Assembly (NCBI GenBank): GCA_017880865.1
Contig: JADGRL010000022.1
Span: forward strand, 1 to 47,725
Origin: Gallionella sp.
GTDB taxonomy: Bacteria; Pseudomonadota; Gammaproteobacteria; Burkholderiales; Gallionellaceae
Reading direction: 5' to 3'
Length of the DNA stretch: 47,725 nt
A program made the position numbers and the translations under genes. The notes under the pieces were generated by a model. It saw nothing but the letters and a program-made list of their open reading frames with translations, ran no database searches and was not told the origin of the DNA. Positions 1 to 8,909 of the stretch are shown piece after piece. Position 1 is the stretch's first letter. Each line of letters opens with the position of its first letter.

Positions 1-1
1 A

Positions 2-205
2 TTTCTGGCGGATTTCACTGCTTTTCATGTTTTGCATCCATCGCTGATATCGTTGCAACAGGCGGCTCTCGAAGCATATTCTGGGCACACCGGACAAGGT
101 GCGCATCATACCACGCGCGGCCCCGACAGCTATATATCGGACGGGAAGGAAAGCAGTTACCCGATGCACATATACGCCCTACGCAGACTAATCTTGGATG
201 AATGA
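2..205 (+). CDS. C-terminal part of an unrecognised protein (cut by window edge)
   Basis: An open frame enters from the left edge and stops with TGA at 203-205, giving about 67 residues. It is rich in His, Tyr and Ser and ends in LRRLILDE. I do not recognise the family. The codon pattern looks protein-like and no stop interrupts the frame, but without the upstream part it cannot be named. Its last 18 bases overlap the last codons of the converging HNH-like gene. It could be the tail of a mobile-element or defence gene, since it lies outside the recA core block; that is only a guess from position. Confidence 0.4.
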   Translation, partial: FLADFTAFHVLHPSLISLQQAALEAYSGHTGQGAHHTTRGPDSYISDGKESSYPMHIYALRRLILDE

Positions 206-1252
206 TCCATCGTCACGGTAGAGGAACTGGATTTCTCCGCGCTGGAGCTGCAGGATTTTCTCCTCCGGCTCTGTAGTGCTTGATCTCATTAGTAATGGCC
301 CGCAGGTGAAGGCGATAAGGTGACCAAGTTCTGCTTTATCTACTTCTCCACGCTCCCCAGACGCGGGCAGCCTCGATTGGATCGTCAATATTCCCTCTCG
401 CTCGAGTTCGCTCCAAAAGGCCGGTCGATTTGTGAGCAACTTATTGCCATACGCAAGTCGGGCAGCCACTTCCCTCAGCTGAATCGCAGACATAGGGCCT
501 GAGATGTGGGAGAGATACTCTCCAACCATAGGGCCAACAAAGCCGCAATCGTTCAACACACTGACGATTCCCACCGATCCGATTCGGACGAGTATCGTCG
601 AGTAGTCAGACTGGCTGCCTAGATCGAACTCTTCCAGTTCTGGCTTCATCTCGAAGACGAACGTCGTTCCGGGAACGCTGTCGTCGATTTTCGCGCCGGA
701 ATGAGCAGCCCTCGCAACGGAATGAATGTGATGCAGACCTTCCCAATCGTAGATTTCCGAGATCTGTACTGACTCGTTGCGTGTATCAGGATCAACCCGC
801 ATCTCCCGATCCTTGAGGTGGAGCTTGATGAACAGAAGACATAGCCATTGATAGAGAAGGGTCGGCGAGTTCGCCCGTAAGTTCTCCACTGTCGCGTGGA
901 AGTCTTCGACGAAGAGCTGGCTGATTGGTGTTTCAATATTTCGTCCGAGTAGACTATTGCACGACTTGCAGCATCGCAAAGTGTACCGTCCGTACATCAG
1001 CTGATGACCATTAGGGAGAGTGATTCTTCGCGAGTGCAAGCAGAACCGACGAAGCAACCAATCGGGAATGACATGCTCGTCATTAAACTGACAACCAGCT
1101 GCACTAATACCACATATGAAACATCGGCTCGTATCGGAAGCTAGTGCGACAAATGCTCGTCGACTGAAGTGCCTAATTTCTCCGGTCGGACCAGTGAGCG
1201 AACCTTCAGGATTGATCGCCATCGAATTTTCCAGCAGCCTAACGTAATTCAA
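188..1252 (-). CDS. HNH-like nuclease domain protein
   Basis: A 354-residue protein with a metal-binding pattern near the N terminus: C44-x2-C47, then EH60VIP followed by a hydrophobic run, then C94-C95-x2-C98-N. The EHxIP step between two Cys pairs is typical of HNH endonucleases and their relatives, where His is the general base and the Cys pairs bind structural zinc. The remaining 250 residues resemble nothing I know and may recognise a target. No signal peptide or membrane segment is visible, so it should be cytoplasmic. It lies downstream of recX on the same strand, 42 bases away, and looks like an accessory insertion at the edge of the core block. An alternative start is Met11. The family call is by motif only; the biological role (defence, mobile element, or other) is unknown. 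Confidence 0.55.
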   Translation of the reverse strand: MNYVRLLENSMAINPEGSLTGPTGEIRHFSRRAFVALASDTSRCFICGISAAGCQFNDEHVIPDWLLRRFCLHSRRITLPNGHQLMYGRYTLRCCKSCNSLLGRNIETPISQLFVEDFHATVENLRANSPTLLYQWLCLLFIKLHLKDREMRVDPDTRNESVQISEIYDWEGLHHIHSVARAAHSGAKIDDSVPGTTFVFEMKPELEEFDLGSQSDYSTILVRIGSVGIVSVLNDCGFVGPMVGEYLSHISGPMSAIQLREVAARLAYGNKLLTNRPAFWSELEREGILTIQSRLPASGERGEVDKAELGHLIAFTCGPLLMRSSTTEPEEKILQLQRGEIQFLYRDDGSFIQD

Positions 1253-1294
1253 GCGACATGGGGTTCGCCAAGTTGTGCAATAAATCGGGCATCG

Positions 1295-1774
1295 TCATTC
1301 CTCCACATCAGAAGTTTTCAGCACCTTGAATATCATATCGAACCCGAACCCGCGCGATTGCATGAAGCGCATCTGGCGGGCTTTTTCCTTGTCATCTTTT
1401 GGTGCTGTGCCGAATTTTCTTTGCCACACGTCGCGCGCCGCGTCCAGTTCGCTTTCTTTCAACGCCGGCAACGCCGCGCTGATCAACTCTTCGTCTATAC
1501 CCCTCTGACGCAACTCGTGGGTGATGCGTTGAGTGCCGAAACGGCTGCGTTTGGCGTGGACGAATTGCGTGGCGGCGCGCGCATCGGATAGCCAGCCGCG
1601 CGCTACCAGGTCATCCAGCAACGCATCCAGATCGACAGGTTGAACCTGTTCAAAATCTATATCGGGTTGCGCATGCGGCAACAGCTTGGCGCGCAACTCG
1701 GCGCGACTGTATTCGCGGCGTGCCAGATATTGCAGGGCACGACCGCGCAGACTTAACTCAGGCTTTTTCCTCAC
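1295..1774 (-). CDS. recX: Regulatory protein RecX
   Basis: A 159-residue protein with the RecX layout: an N-terminal helical repeat containing ALQYLARREYSRAEL, a middle repeat with GWLSDARAATQFV, and RFGTQRITHELRQRGI before a third helical unit. RecX binds in the groove of the RecA filament and limits its growth. The frame begins with GTG; the codon just upstream region carries TAG, so longer versions are not possible in this frame. No strong ribosome binding site is visible, which suggests low expression or coupling to recA. It lies 80 bases downstream of recA on the same strand, and that gap contains a 50-base hairpin repeat. A weak start plus a hairpin between recA and recX would keep RecX much less abundant than RecA, as known in Escherichia coli. 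Confidence 0.93.
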   Translation of the reverse strand: MRKKPELSLRGRALQYLARREYSRAELRAKLLPHAQPDIDFEQVQPVDLDALLDDLVARGWLSDARAATQFVHAKRSRFGTQRITHELRQRGIDEELISAALPALKESELDAARDVWQRKFGTAPKDDKEKARQMRFMQSRGFGFDMIFKVLKTSDVEE

Positions 1775-1787
1775 CCGGGTTCCCGGC

Positions 1788-1837
1788 TATAACCAGCGAC
1801 TTGGCGAGTGTTGTTTGATCGCCTAGTCGAATGGTTA
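1788..1837. repeat. Hairpin repeat, copy A (recA-recX gap)
   Basis: Fifty bases: an 18-base left end TATAACCAGCGACTTGGC, a 15-base variable centre, and a 17-base right end GCCTAGTCGAATGGTTA. The ends are imperfect inverted repeats (TAACCA against TGGTTA, GACTTGGC against GCCTAGTC), so the unit can fold into a hairpin. Copy B at 17145-17194 has the same left end, the same 15-base spacing and a right end differing at one base, in the same orientation. Here it fills most of the recA-recX gap, where it may reduce transcription from recA into recX. Confidence 0.75.
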
Positions 1838-1854
1838 GCGGGTTCCATCAAAAG

Positions 1855-2949
1855 TTATTCGGTGGCTTTCAGTTCAGCCTTGGCATCGGCTTTTGCAGCG
1901 GCTTTTGCGCTGGCCTTGTCCGCGGCTTTGGCAGTGGGCTTTACAACGGGGTCGAGCAGCGCGACGCCAACGGCTGCGCGTACCTTGTTTTCGATTTCCC
2001 GCGCGACTTCTGGATGCTCGCGCAGATATTCGCGCGCGTTGTCCTTGCCCTGGCCGATCTTGTCGCCCTTGTAGGCGTACCAGGCTCCGGCCTTTTCCAC
2101 CAGCTTGTGCTGCACGCCCAGATCGATGATCTCGCCTTCGCGCGAGATACCTTCGCCGTACAGGATGTCGAACAACGCTTCGCGGAATGGCGGGGCGACC
2201 TTGTTCTTCACCACCTTGACGCGCGTCTCATTGCCGATCACTTCGTCGCCTTTTTTGATCGCGCCGATGCGGCGAATATCGAGACGAACCGAGGCGTAGA
2301 ACTTCAGCGCATTGCCGCCGGTGGTGGTTTCCGGATTGCCGAACATCACGCCGATCTTCATCCGGATCTGGTTGATGAAGATGACCATCGTGTTGGAACG
2401 ATTGATGTTGCCGGTCAGTTTGCGCAAGGCTTGCGACATCAGACGCGCGTGCAGACCCATTTGCGCATCGCCCATCTCGCCTTCGATTTCCGCCTTCGGT
2501 GTCAGCGCCGCAACGGAGTCGATTACGACAATATCCACAGAGCCGGAGCGCACCAGCATATCGACGATCTCCAATGCCTGTTCGCCGTTATCCGGCTGCG
2601 AGATCAGCAGGTCTTCGACCTTCACGCCGAGCTTCTGCGCGTATTGCGGATCAAGCGCGTGTTCCGCGTCGATGAAAGCCGCCGTTCCGCCCAGCTTTTG
2701 CATCTCGGCGATGACTTGCAGCGTGAGTGTGGTTTTGCCGGAGGATTCCGGACCGTAGATTTCAATCACGCGGCCGCGCGGCAAGCCACCGACGCCGAGC
2801 GCGATGTCCAGACCCAGCGAACCGGTGGACACGACTTCGATATCCTTGATCGCTTCGCCCTCGGCCAGGCGCATGATCGAACCCTTGCCAAACTGTTTTT
2901 CGATCTGGCTCAGCGCCGCTGCGAGTGCCTTGGATTTATTGTCGTCCAT
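1855..2949 (-). CDS. recA: Recombinase RecA
   Basis: A 364-residue RecA. The P-loop GPESSGKTT is at residues 66-74 and Walker B VVIDSV at about 141-146; the C-terminal tail is a low-complexity Lys/Ala/Asp stretch, as usual. It forms ATP-dependent filaments on single-stranded DNA, drives strand exchange and stimulates LexA self-cleavage. The open frame extends upstream to 3000, but the family starts at MDDNKSKAL and an AAGGA element sits about 8 bases before that ATG, so I take 2949. A GAAC-N4-GTTC palindrome upstream could be the SOS operator. recX follows on the same strand; pncC lies 81 bases upstream, the usual betaproteobacterial order. Confidence 0.98.
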   Translation of the reverse strand: MDDNKSKALAAALSQIEKQFGKGSIMRLAEGEAIKDIEVVSTGSLGLDIALGVGGLPRGRVIEIYGPESSGKTTLTLQVIAEMQKLGGTAAFIDAEHALDPQYAQKLGVKVEDLLISQPDNGEQALEIVDMLVRSGSVDIVVIDSVAALTPKAEIEGEMGDAQMGLHARLMSQALRKLTGNINRSNTMVIFINQIRMKIGVMFGNPETTTGGNALKFYASVRLDIRRIGAIKKGDEVIGNETRVKVVKNKVAPPFREALFDILYGEGISREGEIIDLGVQHKLVEKAGAWYAYKGDKIGQGKDNAREYLREHPEVAREIENKVRAAVGVALLDPVVKPTAKAADKASAKAAAKADAKAELKATE

Positions 2950-3006
2950 TTCGATTTCCTTTTTTGTAGTGATGCCGGATTGTGGCACATCAATTCGCAT
3001 TTGTAC

Positions 3007-3020
3007 AGAACGTTCGTTCT
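3007..3020. promoter_or_regulatory. Candidate SOS-type operator upstream of recA
   Basis: The 14-base palindrome AGAACGTTCGTTCT (arms AGAACG and CGTTCT) lies 58 bases upstream of the chosen recA start. It fits GAAC-N4-GTTC, the pattern known for LexA boxes of Gram-positive bacteria, and I see no CTGT-N8-ACAG box of the usual proteobacterial type nearby. The assignment rests on position and symmetry alone. Confidence 0.35.
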
Positions 3021-3030
3021 CTTGCGGCCA

Positions 3031-3525
3031 TTAGGCCGTTTCGGTCAATGGATTCAACAAATTAATTATTCCCTGCAAGGCAATCTGCACCGCCTGAGCA
3101 CGAATCTCGCTGCGGTTGCCGTTCAAAAGATACCGTTGCGCATGAGTCTCGCCGTTCTTTATTCCCCACGCAAACCACATCGTGCCGACCGGCTTGTCTG
3201 CCGTGCCGCCATCCGGCCCGGCGATGCCGCTGACGGCCAAGGCCACTTGCGCCGTGCTGTGTTGCAGCGCGCCCGCAACCATCTCGCGCACCGCCATCTC
3301 GGACACGGCGCCGTGTTGCCTGAGCGTCGTCTCGCGCACGCCCAGCATCTGCTGCTTGGACAGGTTGGAATAAGTGATGAAGCCGCGCTCGAACCAGGCC
3401 GAGCTGCCCGCCACGTCGGTGATCGCCTGTGCGACGCCGCCGCCGGTACAGGATTCTGCCGTCGCCAGCATCAAGCCGTGCGACTTGAGTGCGTCACCGG
3501 CTTGTGCGGCGAGAATATCCGACAC
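3031..3525 (-). CDS. pncC: Nicotinamide-nucleotide amidohydrolase PncC (CinA C-terminal domain family)
   Basis: A 164-residue single-domain member of the CinA C-terminal family, with LATAESCTGGGVAQAIT near the N terminus and AVSGIAGPDGGTADKPVGT in the second half, both hallmarks of the deamidase active site. It converts NMN to nicotinate mononucleotide plus ammonia in pyridine nucleotide salvage. The N-terminal molybdopterin-binding domain of full CinA is absent, which is normal for stand-alone PncC. The open frame reaches 3738, but that extension lies over metZ and is low-quality sequence. A GTG at 3525 shares its first base with the last base of the metZ TAG stop and gives the family length, so translation is probably coupled to metZ. 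Confidence 0.92.
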   Translation of the reverse strand: MSDILAAQAGDALKSHGLMLATAESCTGGGVAQAITDVAGSSAWFERGFITYSNLSKQQMLGVRETTLRQHGAVSEMAVREMVAGALQHSTAQVALAVSGIAGPDGGTADKPVGTMWFAWGIKNGETHAQRYLLNGNRSEIRAQAVQIALQGIINLLNPLTETA

Positions 3526-4697
3526 TACTTCAGTCCGCGCGCCAGATCGTTCTGTATATCCACGACCGCTTCCAGCCCGACCGCGATGCGGATCAATCCG
3601 TCGCTGATGCCTGCCGCCGCGCGCGCTTCGGGTGTGATGCGCGCATGGGTGGTGCTGGCCGGATGGGTGATCGTGGTCTTGGTGTCGCCCAGATTCGCGG
3701 TGATGGACAGCAGCTGGGTATTGTCGATCACCTGCCATGCCGCAGCCTTGCCGCCCTTGACCTCGAACGACACGATGCCGCCGCCGGTCTTCTGTTGGCG
3801 CATAGCCAGTTTGTGTTGCGGATGGGACGGCAGACCCGGATAAAAAACCCGCGCCACATTCGGTTGAGCTTCAAGCCAAGTCGCCAGCTCCAGTGCATTG
3901 GCGCTGTGCGCATCCATGCGGATTTTCAGCGTTTCCAGACCCTTTAAAAACACCCAAGCATTGAACGCGCTCATCGTCGGACCGGTCGTACGCAAGAAAC
4001 CGTACACGCCTTCCATATTCTTCTTGCTGCCCAGCACCGCGCCGCCCAACACGCGACCCTGACCGTCGATGTATTTGGTCGCGGAATGAATCACGATGTC
4101 CGCGCCCAATGTAAACGGCTGTTGCAGGATGGGCGTGCAAAAGCAGTTGTCCACCGCCAGCAGTGCGCCACAACTCTTGGCAATTTTGGAAATCGCCGCG
4201 ATGTCGGAAATTTCGGTCAGTGGATTTGACGGCGTTTCCAGAAAAAATAATTTAGTGCTGGGGCGCACCGCCGCCTGCCATTGCGCGACATCGGTGGCCG
4301 AAACGTAAGTTGTCTCCACACCGAATTTCTTGATGACGTTGTTGAACAGATTCACGGTCGAACCGAACAGGCTGTGCGAAGCGATGATGTGATCGCCGCT
4401 CTTGAGCAAACCCATCACGCATGCGAGTATCGCCGCCATGCCCGATGCGGTGGCGACGCATTGCTCCGCGCCTTCCAGTGCGGCCAAGCGTTCCTCGAAC
4501 ATCGTGACGGTGGGGTTGGTGAAGCGCGAATAGATGTTGCCCGGCTGTTCGCCGATGAAGCGTGCGGCGGCCTGCGCGGCACTCTCGAACACGAAGCTTG
4601 AGGTTAAAAACATCGCCTCACTGTGTTCACCGAACTGGCTGCGCACCGTGCCGGCATGCACCGCCAGCGTTTCCGGTTGATATGTGGGTGCTGACAT
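3525..4697 (-). CDS. metZ: O-succinylhomoserine sulfhydrylase
   Basis: A 390-residue Cys/Met-metabolism PLP enzyme. The PLP lysine is K208 in IVIHSATKYIDGQG, and the family motifs LETPSNP and NPTVTMFEERLAALE are present. The N-terminal TLAVHAGTVRSQFGEHSEAMF is typical of MetZ rather than MetB or MetC. It makes homocysteine from O-succinylhomoserine and sulfide, the direct sulfhydrylation route to methionine. The open frame starts six codons earlier (4715), but those codons contain GAGGAGG, which is a perfect ribosome binding site for the ATG at 4697; I therefore take the shorter form. It lies directly downstream of purF, an order common in beta- and gammaproteobacteria. Confidence 0.94.
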   Translation of the reverse strand: MSAPTYQPETLAVHAGTVRSQFGEHSEAMFLTSSFVFESAAQAAARFIGEQPGNIYSRFTNPTVTMFEERLAALEGAEQCVATASGMAAILACVMGLLKSGDHIIASHSLFGSTVNLFNNVIKKFGVETTYVSATDVAQWQAAVRPSTKLFFLETPSNPLTEISDIAAISKIAKSCGALLAVDNCFCTPILQQPFTLGADIVIHSATKYIDGQGRVLGGAVLGSKKNMEGVYGFLRTTGPTMSAFNAWVFLKGLETLKIRMDAHSANALELATWLEAQPNVARVFYPGLPSHPQHKLAMRQQKTGGGIVSFEVKGGKAAAWQVIDNTQLLSITANLGDTKTTITHPASTTHARITPEARAAAGISDGLIRIAVGLEAVVDIQNDLARGLK

Positions 4698-4731
4698 CTT
4701 GCCCTCCTCGCTCAAAATTATTTTTTAAATA

Positions 4732-6249
4732 TTATTCGTCGTCATCCAGATCAAGCGCCAGCTGGCTTACCGCCAGGGTTTGATTGGCTTTGCCGTTGCT
4801 GCGCAGCGCCTCGATCCGGTTCAAGTAGTCGGCCGTGATATCGCCGGTGATGTAGTGCCCGTCGAAGCACGACGCATCGAAATTGCTGATCGCAGGGTTT
4901 GCTTTACTCACCGCCGCTTTGAGATCAGCCAAGTCCTGATAAATGATGCGGTCCGCGCCGATCTCGCGACAAATCTCTTCGTCGTTGCGTCCCGTAGCGA
5001 TCAATTCCTGCGGGCTGGGCATGTCGATACCATACACGTTCGGGAAGCGCACCGGCGGTGCTGCCGAGGCGAAATAAACCTTGCGCGCACCGGCATCGCG
5101 CGCCATCTGCACGATCTCGCGGCTGGTGGTGCCGCGCACGATCGAGTCATCGACCAGCAACACGTTCTTGCCCTTGAATTCCATGCCGATTGCGTTCAGT
5201 TTCTGGCGCACCGATTTCTTGCGCATCGCCTGTCCCGGCATGATGAAGGTGCGTCCGATGTAGCGATTCTTCACAAAACCTTCGCGGAACGGCAGGTTGA
5301 GGTGATTCGCCAATTGCAGCGCGCTGGGGCGGCTCGAATCGGGGATCGGAATCACCACGTCGATGTCGATCTCGCTCCAGGTACGCTTGAGTTTTTCGGC
5401 CAGATATTCGCCCATATACAGGCGCGTCTCGTACACCGACACGCCATCGATCACCGAGTCGGGACGCGCGAGGTATACATATTCAAAGATGCACGGATTC
5501 AGGCTGGCTTTGTCGCTGCATTGCTGGCTGTGTAGCTTGCCGTTGAAATCGACGAACACCGCTTCACCGGGGCCGATGTCGCGCAGGAATTTAAAGCCCA
5601 GCGTATCGAGTGCGACGCTTTCCGAGGCGACCAGATATTCCGTGCCCAGTGCAGTTTCGTTCACGCCGATCACCAGAGGACGAATGCCATGAATATCGCG
5701 AAACGCAAGCAGACCGTAGCCCGCGATCATCGCCACCACCGCATAAGCACCGCGGCAACGCCGATGCACGCCGGACACCGCGGCAAAAATAGTTTTCGCA
5801 TCGAGGCGGTACTGCTTTGATTTGGTCTGCAGCTCATGCGCCAGCACATTCAGCAGCACTTCAGAATCCGAATTGGTGTTGACGTGGCGCAAGTCTTCAG
5901 CGAACAACTGTTGTTTTAACTCATCCGCATTGGTCAGATTGCCGTTATGGCCGAGCACGACGCCGAACGGCGAATTTACATAGAACGGCTGCGCCTCGTT
6001 GTGATCGACCGCAGAACCGGCCGTCGGATAGCGCACGTGTGCAATACCCGCATTCCCCAGCAAGGATCGCATGTTGCGGGTGCGGAACACGTCGCGCACC
6101 AGCCCGTTGTCCTTGTGCAAATGAAAGGTATGTCCGTCCAGCGTCGCGATACCGGCCGCGTCCTGACCGCGATGCTGCAAGACTTGCAAGCCGTCATACA
6201 ACAGCTGATTGACCGGTGAATGCGAGATAACTCCGAGTATGCCGCACAT
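4732..6249 (-). CDS. purF: Amidophosphoribosyltransferase
   Basis: A 505-residue PurF. MCGILGVI places the catalytic cysteine at position 2 after Met removal (Ntn-hydrolase glutaminase), followed by the glutaminase signatures [11 protein letters not shown] and HVRYPTAG. The C-terminal phosphoribosyltransferase half carries the PRPP loop [13 protein letters not shown] and the [12 protein letters not shown] region. It transfers the amide of glutamine to PRPP, the first committed step of purine synthesis, and the cytoplasmic enzyme is normally feedback inhibited by purine nucleotides. It follows cvpA by 18 bases, the classic cvpA-purF pair, and precedes metZ by 34 bases. Confidence 0.98.
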   Translation of the reverse strand: MCGILGVISHSPVNQLLYDGLQVLQHRGQDAAGIATLDGHTFHLHKDNGLVRDVFRTRNMRSLLGNAGIAHVRYPTAGSAVDHNEAQPFYVNSPFGVVLGHNGNLTNADELKQQLFAEDLRHVNTNSDSEVLLNVLAHELQTKSKQYRLDAKTIFAAVSGVHRRCRGAYAVVAMIAGYGLLAFRDIHGIRPLVIGVNETALGTEYLVASESVALDTLGFKFLRDIGPGEAVFVDFNGKLHSQQCSDKASLNPCIFEYVYLARPDSVIDGVSVYETRLYMGEYLAEKLKRTWSEIDIDVVIPIPDSSRPSALQLANHLNLPFREGFVKNRYIGRTFIMPGQAMRKKSVRQKLNAIGMEFKGKNVLLVDDSIVRGTTSREIVQMARDAGARKVYFASAAPPVRFPNVYGIDMPSPQELIATGRNDEEICREIGADRIIYQDLADLKAAVSKANPAISNFDASCFDGHYITGDITADYLNRIEALRSNGKANQTLAVSQLALDLDDDE

Positions 6250-6267
6250 GATTTTCTATCCTAATAA

Positions 6268-6762
6268 TTAACTACGAATTCGATAATTGATATGCTGCGC
6301 GACGCTGTCCGGCAGCCACGCCTTGGTCAGCAACGCAGCATCTTCCAGCGTCTTGCTGCTCAGCGCTTCGCGCCAGAACGGCTGTTCAAAAAAATTCGTC
6401 AGGCCAGCAATCCACACTAAAACCAACACCGCCAACACGCCGCGTATCAGTCCAAACAATCCGCCCAACACCCTGTCCGACCAGTCGGCGCCTGCCGCTT
6501 TCAGCAGCCCAGAGAGCAGCCTGACCAGCACACTCCACACAACCAGCACGGCGATGAACACCAGCGCATAAGCCACCGTGATACGCAACGTCTCTTGTTG
6601 CAGCGGAAACAAATGCGCCAAGTCGGCGGAGTACAACTTGCTCAACACAAACGCTATCGGCCACCCCAACAACGCCATCACTTCATGAAGCAGTCCGCGC
6701 CACAAACCGAGCAACAAGGAAAGCAGCAATATTCCGATTACAGCAAAATCTAATCCATTCAT
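6268..6762 (-). CDS. cvpA: CvpA family membrane protein
   Basis: A 164-residue integral membrane protein with four hydrophobic segments at roughly residues 3-23, 28-45, 60-85 and 100-122. MNGLDFAVIGILLLSLLLGLWRG matches the CvpA start, and GGLFGLIRGVLAVLVL in the later part is the second family hallmark. CvpA was named for colicin V production and is linked to envelope homeostasis; its molecular activity is not settled. Its position immediately ahead of purF and behind a SPOR-domain gene is the conserved arrangement in proteobacteria, which supports the call. Confidence 0.92.
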   Translation of the reverse strand: MNGLDFAVIGILLLSLLLGLWRGLLHEVMALLGWPIAFVLSKLYSADLAHLFPLQQETLRITVAYALVFIAVLVVWSVLVRLLSGLLKAAGADWSDRVLGGLFGLIRGVLAVLVLVWIAGLTNFFEQPFWREALSSKTLEDAALLTKAWLPDSVAQHINYRIRS

Positions 6763-6772
6763 TTTTTACGGG

Positions 6773-7423
6773 TCATTTACTGCTGACGATGACCGGATGC
6801 AGCCCATGTTTTTCCAGCAAATGACCCGCCTTCTCCGCCTTGTCGTGATCAGAAAAAGGGCCGACGCGCACCCTGATCATGTCACCGGCTTTTTCGGTAT
6901 AGGCCTTAAAGCCCCAGCTCTTCAGCTTTTTGAGTTCCTGCTTAGCGGTGTCCGAGTTTGCGTATGCCCCGACTTGCGCGACAAAACCTTCGGCACTGGC
7001 CGGCTTTTCCGCGCTCCTGGCCTCAGCGGGTTTATGCACCGGCGCCCTGCTCGGCACCGCCTTCACTTGCGGGCTGGGTGCGACAATCGGTCTGGCCACA
7101 TCGGGTAGCTTTACAGGCGCGGCGATAGCGGGGACAACCGGCGTTGCGGGATTGGCCACGACTGCCGAACTGGCCGCGACAGCGGAAGCCGCCAACGGCA
7201 AGATCGCCGCGACTTCTGAAACCGCAGCACCGGGAACGAACTCGCCGACCTTGTCGGGAGCCGGAATGCGCAAGTCGATATCTTTTCCGGTAGGCTTGGG
7301 TTCGCTGTCCAGCACCATCGGCAATATCACCACCACCGCCAGCGTGAGCGCTGCCGCGCCGATCAAACGGCGGCGTGCCTTACGCCTGAGATTCAATTCA
7401 TCGTCTGTCTGCTCTTTTGCCAT
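6773..7423 (-). CDS. SPOR-domain cell division protein (DedD-like)
   Basis: A 216-residue bitopic inner-membrane protein: a basic cytoplasmic start (LNLRRKARRRL), one membrane segment at about residues 20-38, an Ala/Pro/Val-rich periplasmic linker, and a C-terminal SPOR domain at about 148-216 (FVAQVGAYANSDTAKQEL ... IRVRVGPFSDHDKA). SPOR domains bind peptidoglycan lacking stem peptides at the division septum. The order folC-SPOR-cvpA-purF is the same as folC-dedD-cvpA-purF of Escherichia coli, so DedD is the likely equivalent. The linker is low complexity and tells little. Confidence 0.88.
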   Translation of the reverse strand: MAKEQTDDELNLRRKARRRLIGAAALTLAVVVILPMVLDSEPKPTGKDIDLRIPAPDKVGEFVPGAAVSEVAAILPLAASAVAASSAVVANPATPVVPAIAAPVKLPDVARPIVAPSPQVKAVPSRAPVHKPAEARSAEKPASAEGFVAQVGAYANSDTAKQELKKLKSWGFKAYTEKAGDMIRVRVGPFSDHDKAEKAGHLLEKHGLHPVIVSSK

Positions 7424-7513
7424 GCTTTGGTAAACCTTAAATAATCTTCATGCAAAACGTGCGGGAGCCCGATTTATCGGGCGATGTATCGCGCAACAAG
7501 CGGCGCTCCTACG

Positions 7514-8827
7514 CTATGTAACGGACAACCCTTTTGCGGCCATCACTTCCGCCACCGTATGGAACGATCCGAACGCGGCGATTCTATCATTTTCGCCTGC
7601 CGCGTTATAGGCATAACTCACCGCGTCGGCGATGTGGTCAAAGGTCAGCACCTCGCCGCGCACGCCGCCCTGCCGCAGCGCCTGCGCCAGCTCCGCCGCC
7701 GTCGCGCCGCGCGGCACGGCGATCCCCGCCACCAGCCAGGTGTCGATATACGGGGCGAGCGCCGTCGCCACCCCCGCCATATCCTTGTCCTTGAGCATCG
7801 CGAACACCGCATAGGTATGCGGGCAGACCGGCAGACCGGCCAGATTCTGCGCCAGCGACTTCGCCGCATGAGGATTGTGCGCCACGTCCAGAATCAGCTG
7901 TGGTTTACCCGGCACAAACTGGAAGCGCCCGGCAAGTGTCACCTCAATCAGACCGCGCCGCACCGCCTCCATGCTCACTGGCAAGCGATCTTTCAGCACA
8001 TCCAGCGCCGCCAGCACCGCGCTAGCATTGTGCAACTGGAACGCGCCGCGCAACGCCGGATACGGCAGCGCGTTGCGCGTGCCAACCTTGCTGCGGTAGT
8101 CCCATTGTCCCTGATGAGGCGTAAAGCCGAACTCGTTGCCGATATGCCAAAGTTGCGCGCCGATTTTTTCGGCGTGGTTGGTAACTGACAGTGGCACATC
8201 CGCATCCGCACAAATCGCCACACGGCCAGCTCGCATGATCCCGGCCTTTTCAAAGCCTATGGCCTCGCGCGTGTCGCCCAGATAATCGGTGTGGTCAATG
8301 TCCACGCTGGCGATCACCGAACAGTCGTTGTCGAACACGTTCACCGCATCCAGCCTGCCGCCTAAGCCCACTTCCAGAATCGCGACATCCACCTGGTGAG
8401 AAATGAAACACTGCATCGCCGCCAGCGTGCCGAACTCAAAATAAGTCAGCGGGATTTGTAGGTCTGCCTTGGCACATCGAGCTTGCTCGATGTGTTCAAA
8501 CGACGCACACAACTCGGCATCGCTGACCGGCTGCTTGCCGATACGCACCCGCTCGTTGTAATGCAGCAGATGCGGTGAGGTGTAGCAGCCGACGCGGTAT
8601 CCGGCAGCGTACAGCATGGATTCGAGCATCGCGCACACCGAGCCCTTGCCGTTGGTGCCGCCGACCACGATGATCGGGAAATTGGGTTGAAGATTCAGCC
8701 GCTGCTTGACCTGTTCCACGCGCTCCAGGCCGAGCGCGATGGTTTTGGGGTGCAGGGATTCGAGGTGGGTTAGCCAGTCGTGTAAATTCATTTTCCGGGC
8801 GAATCGCGGTATCGCGTGCTCGCTCAT
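7514..8827 (-). CDS. folC: Bifunctional folylpolyglutamate synthase/dihydrofolate synthase
   Basis: A 437-residue Mur-ligase-type enzyme. The ATP P-loop VGGTNGKGSVC is at about residues 55-65, followed by SPHLLHYNERVRI, the YFEFGTLAA region and the LDVAHNPHA motif of FolC. It joins dihydropteroate to glutamate and then extends the glutamate tail of reduced folates. The N-terminal LESLHPKTIALGLERV matches the family. The first ATG (8827) is preceded by a GAGGA that is very close to it; the ATG at 8791 has only a weak binding site, so the longer form is kept, with some doubt over the first 12 residues. A foreign-looking gene separates it from accD, with which it is usually adjacent. Confidence 0.95.
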   Translation of the reverse strand: MSEHAIPRFARKMNLHDWLTHLESLHPKTIALGLERVEQVKQRLNLQPNFPIIVVGGTNGKGSVCAMLESMLYAAGYRVGCYTSPHLLHYNERVRIGKQPVSDAELCASFEHIEQARCAKADLQIPLTYFEFGTLAAMQCFISHQVDVAILEVGLGGRLDAVNVFDNDCSVIASVDIDHTDYLGDTREAIGFEKAGIMRAGRVAICADADVPLSVTNHAEKIGAQLWHIGNEFGFTPHQGQWDYRSKVGTRNALPYPALRGAFQLHNASAVLAALDVLKDRLPVSMEAVRRGLIEVTLAGRFQFVPGKPQLILDVAHNPHAAKSLAQNLAGLPVCPHTYAVFAMLKDKDMAGVATALAPYIDTWLVAGIAVPRGATAAELAQALRQGGVRGEVLTFDHIADAVSYAYNAAGENDRIAAFGSFHTVAEVMAAKGLSVT

Positions 8828-8909
8828 TCCTCGCCTACCATCAAGATATGTCTCGTCATTCGCTGCGCGGCTCCTTGCGCTTCATCCCGCAGAAGGAATT
8901 TACAGTTTT

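Noticed and set aside
1831..3843. A 670-codon plus-strand open frame across recX-recA-pncC-metZ
   Set aside because: It is antisense to well-supported genes and its open state follows from GC-biased third codon positions; the translated text is Arg/His-rich and unlike any family.
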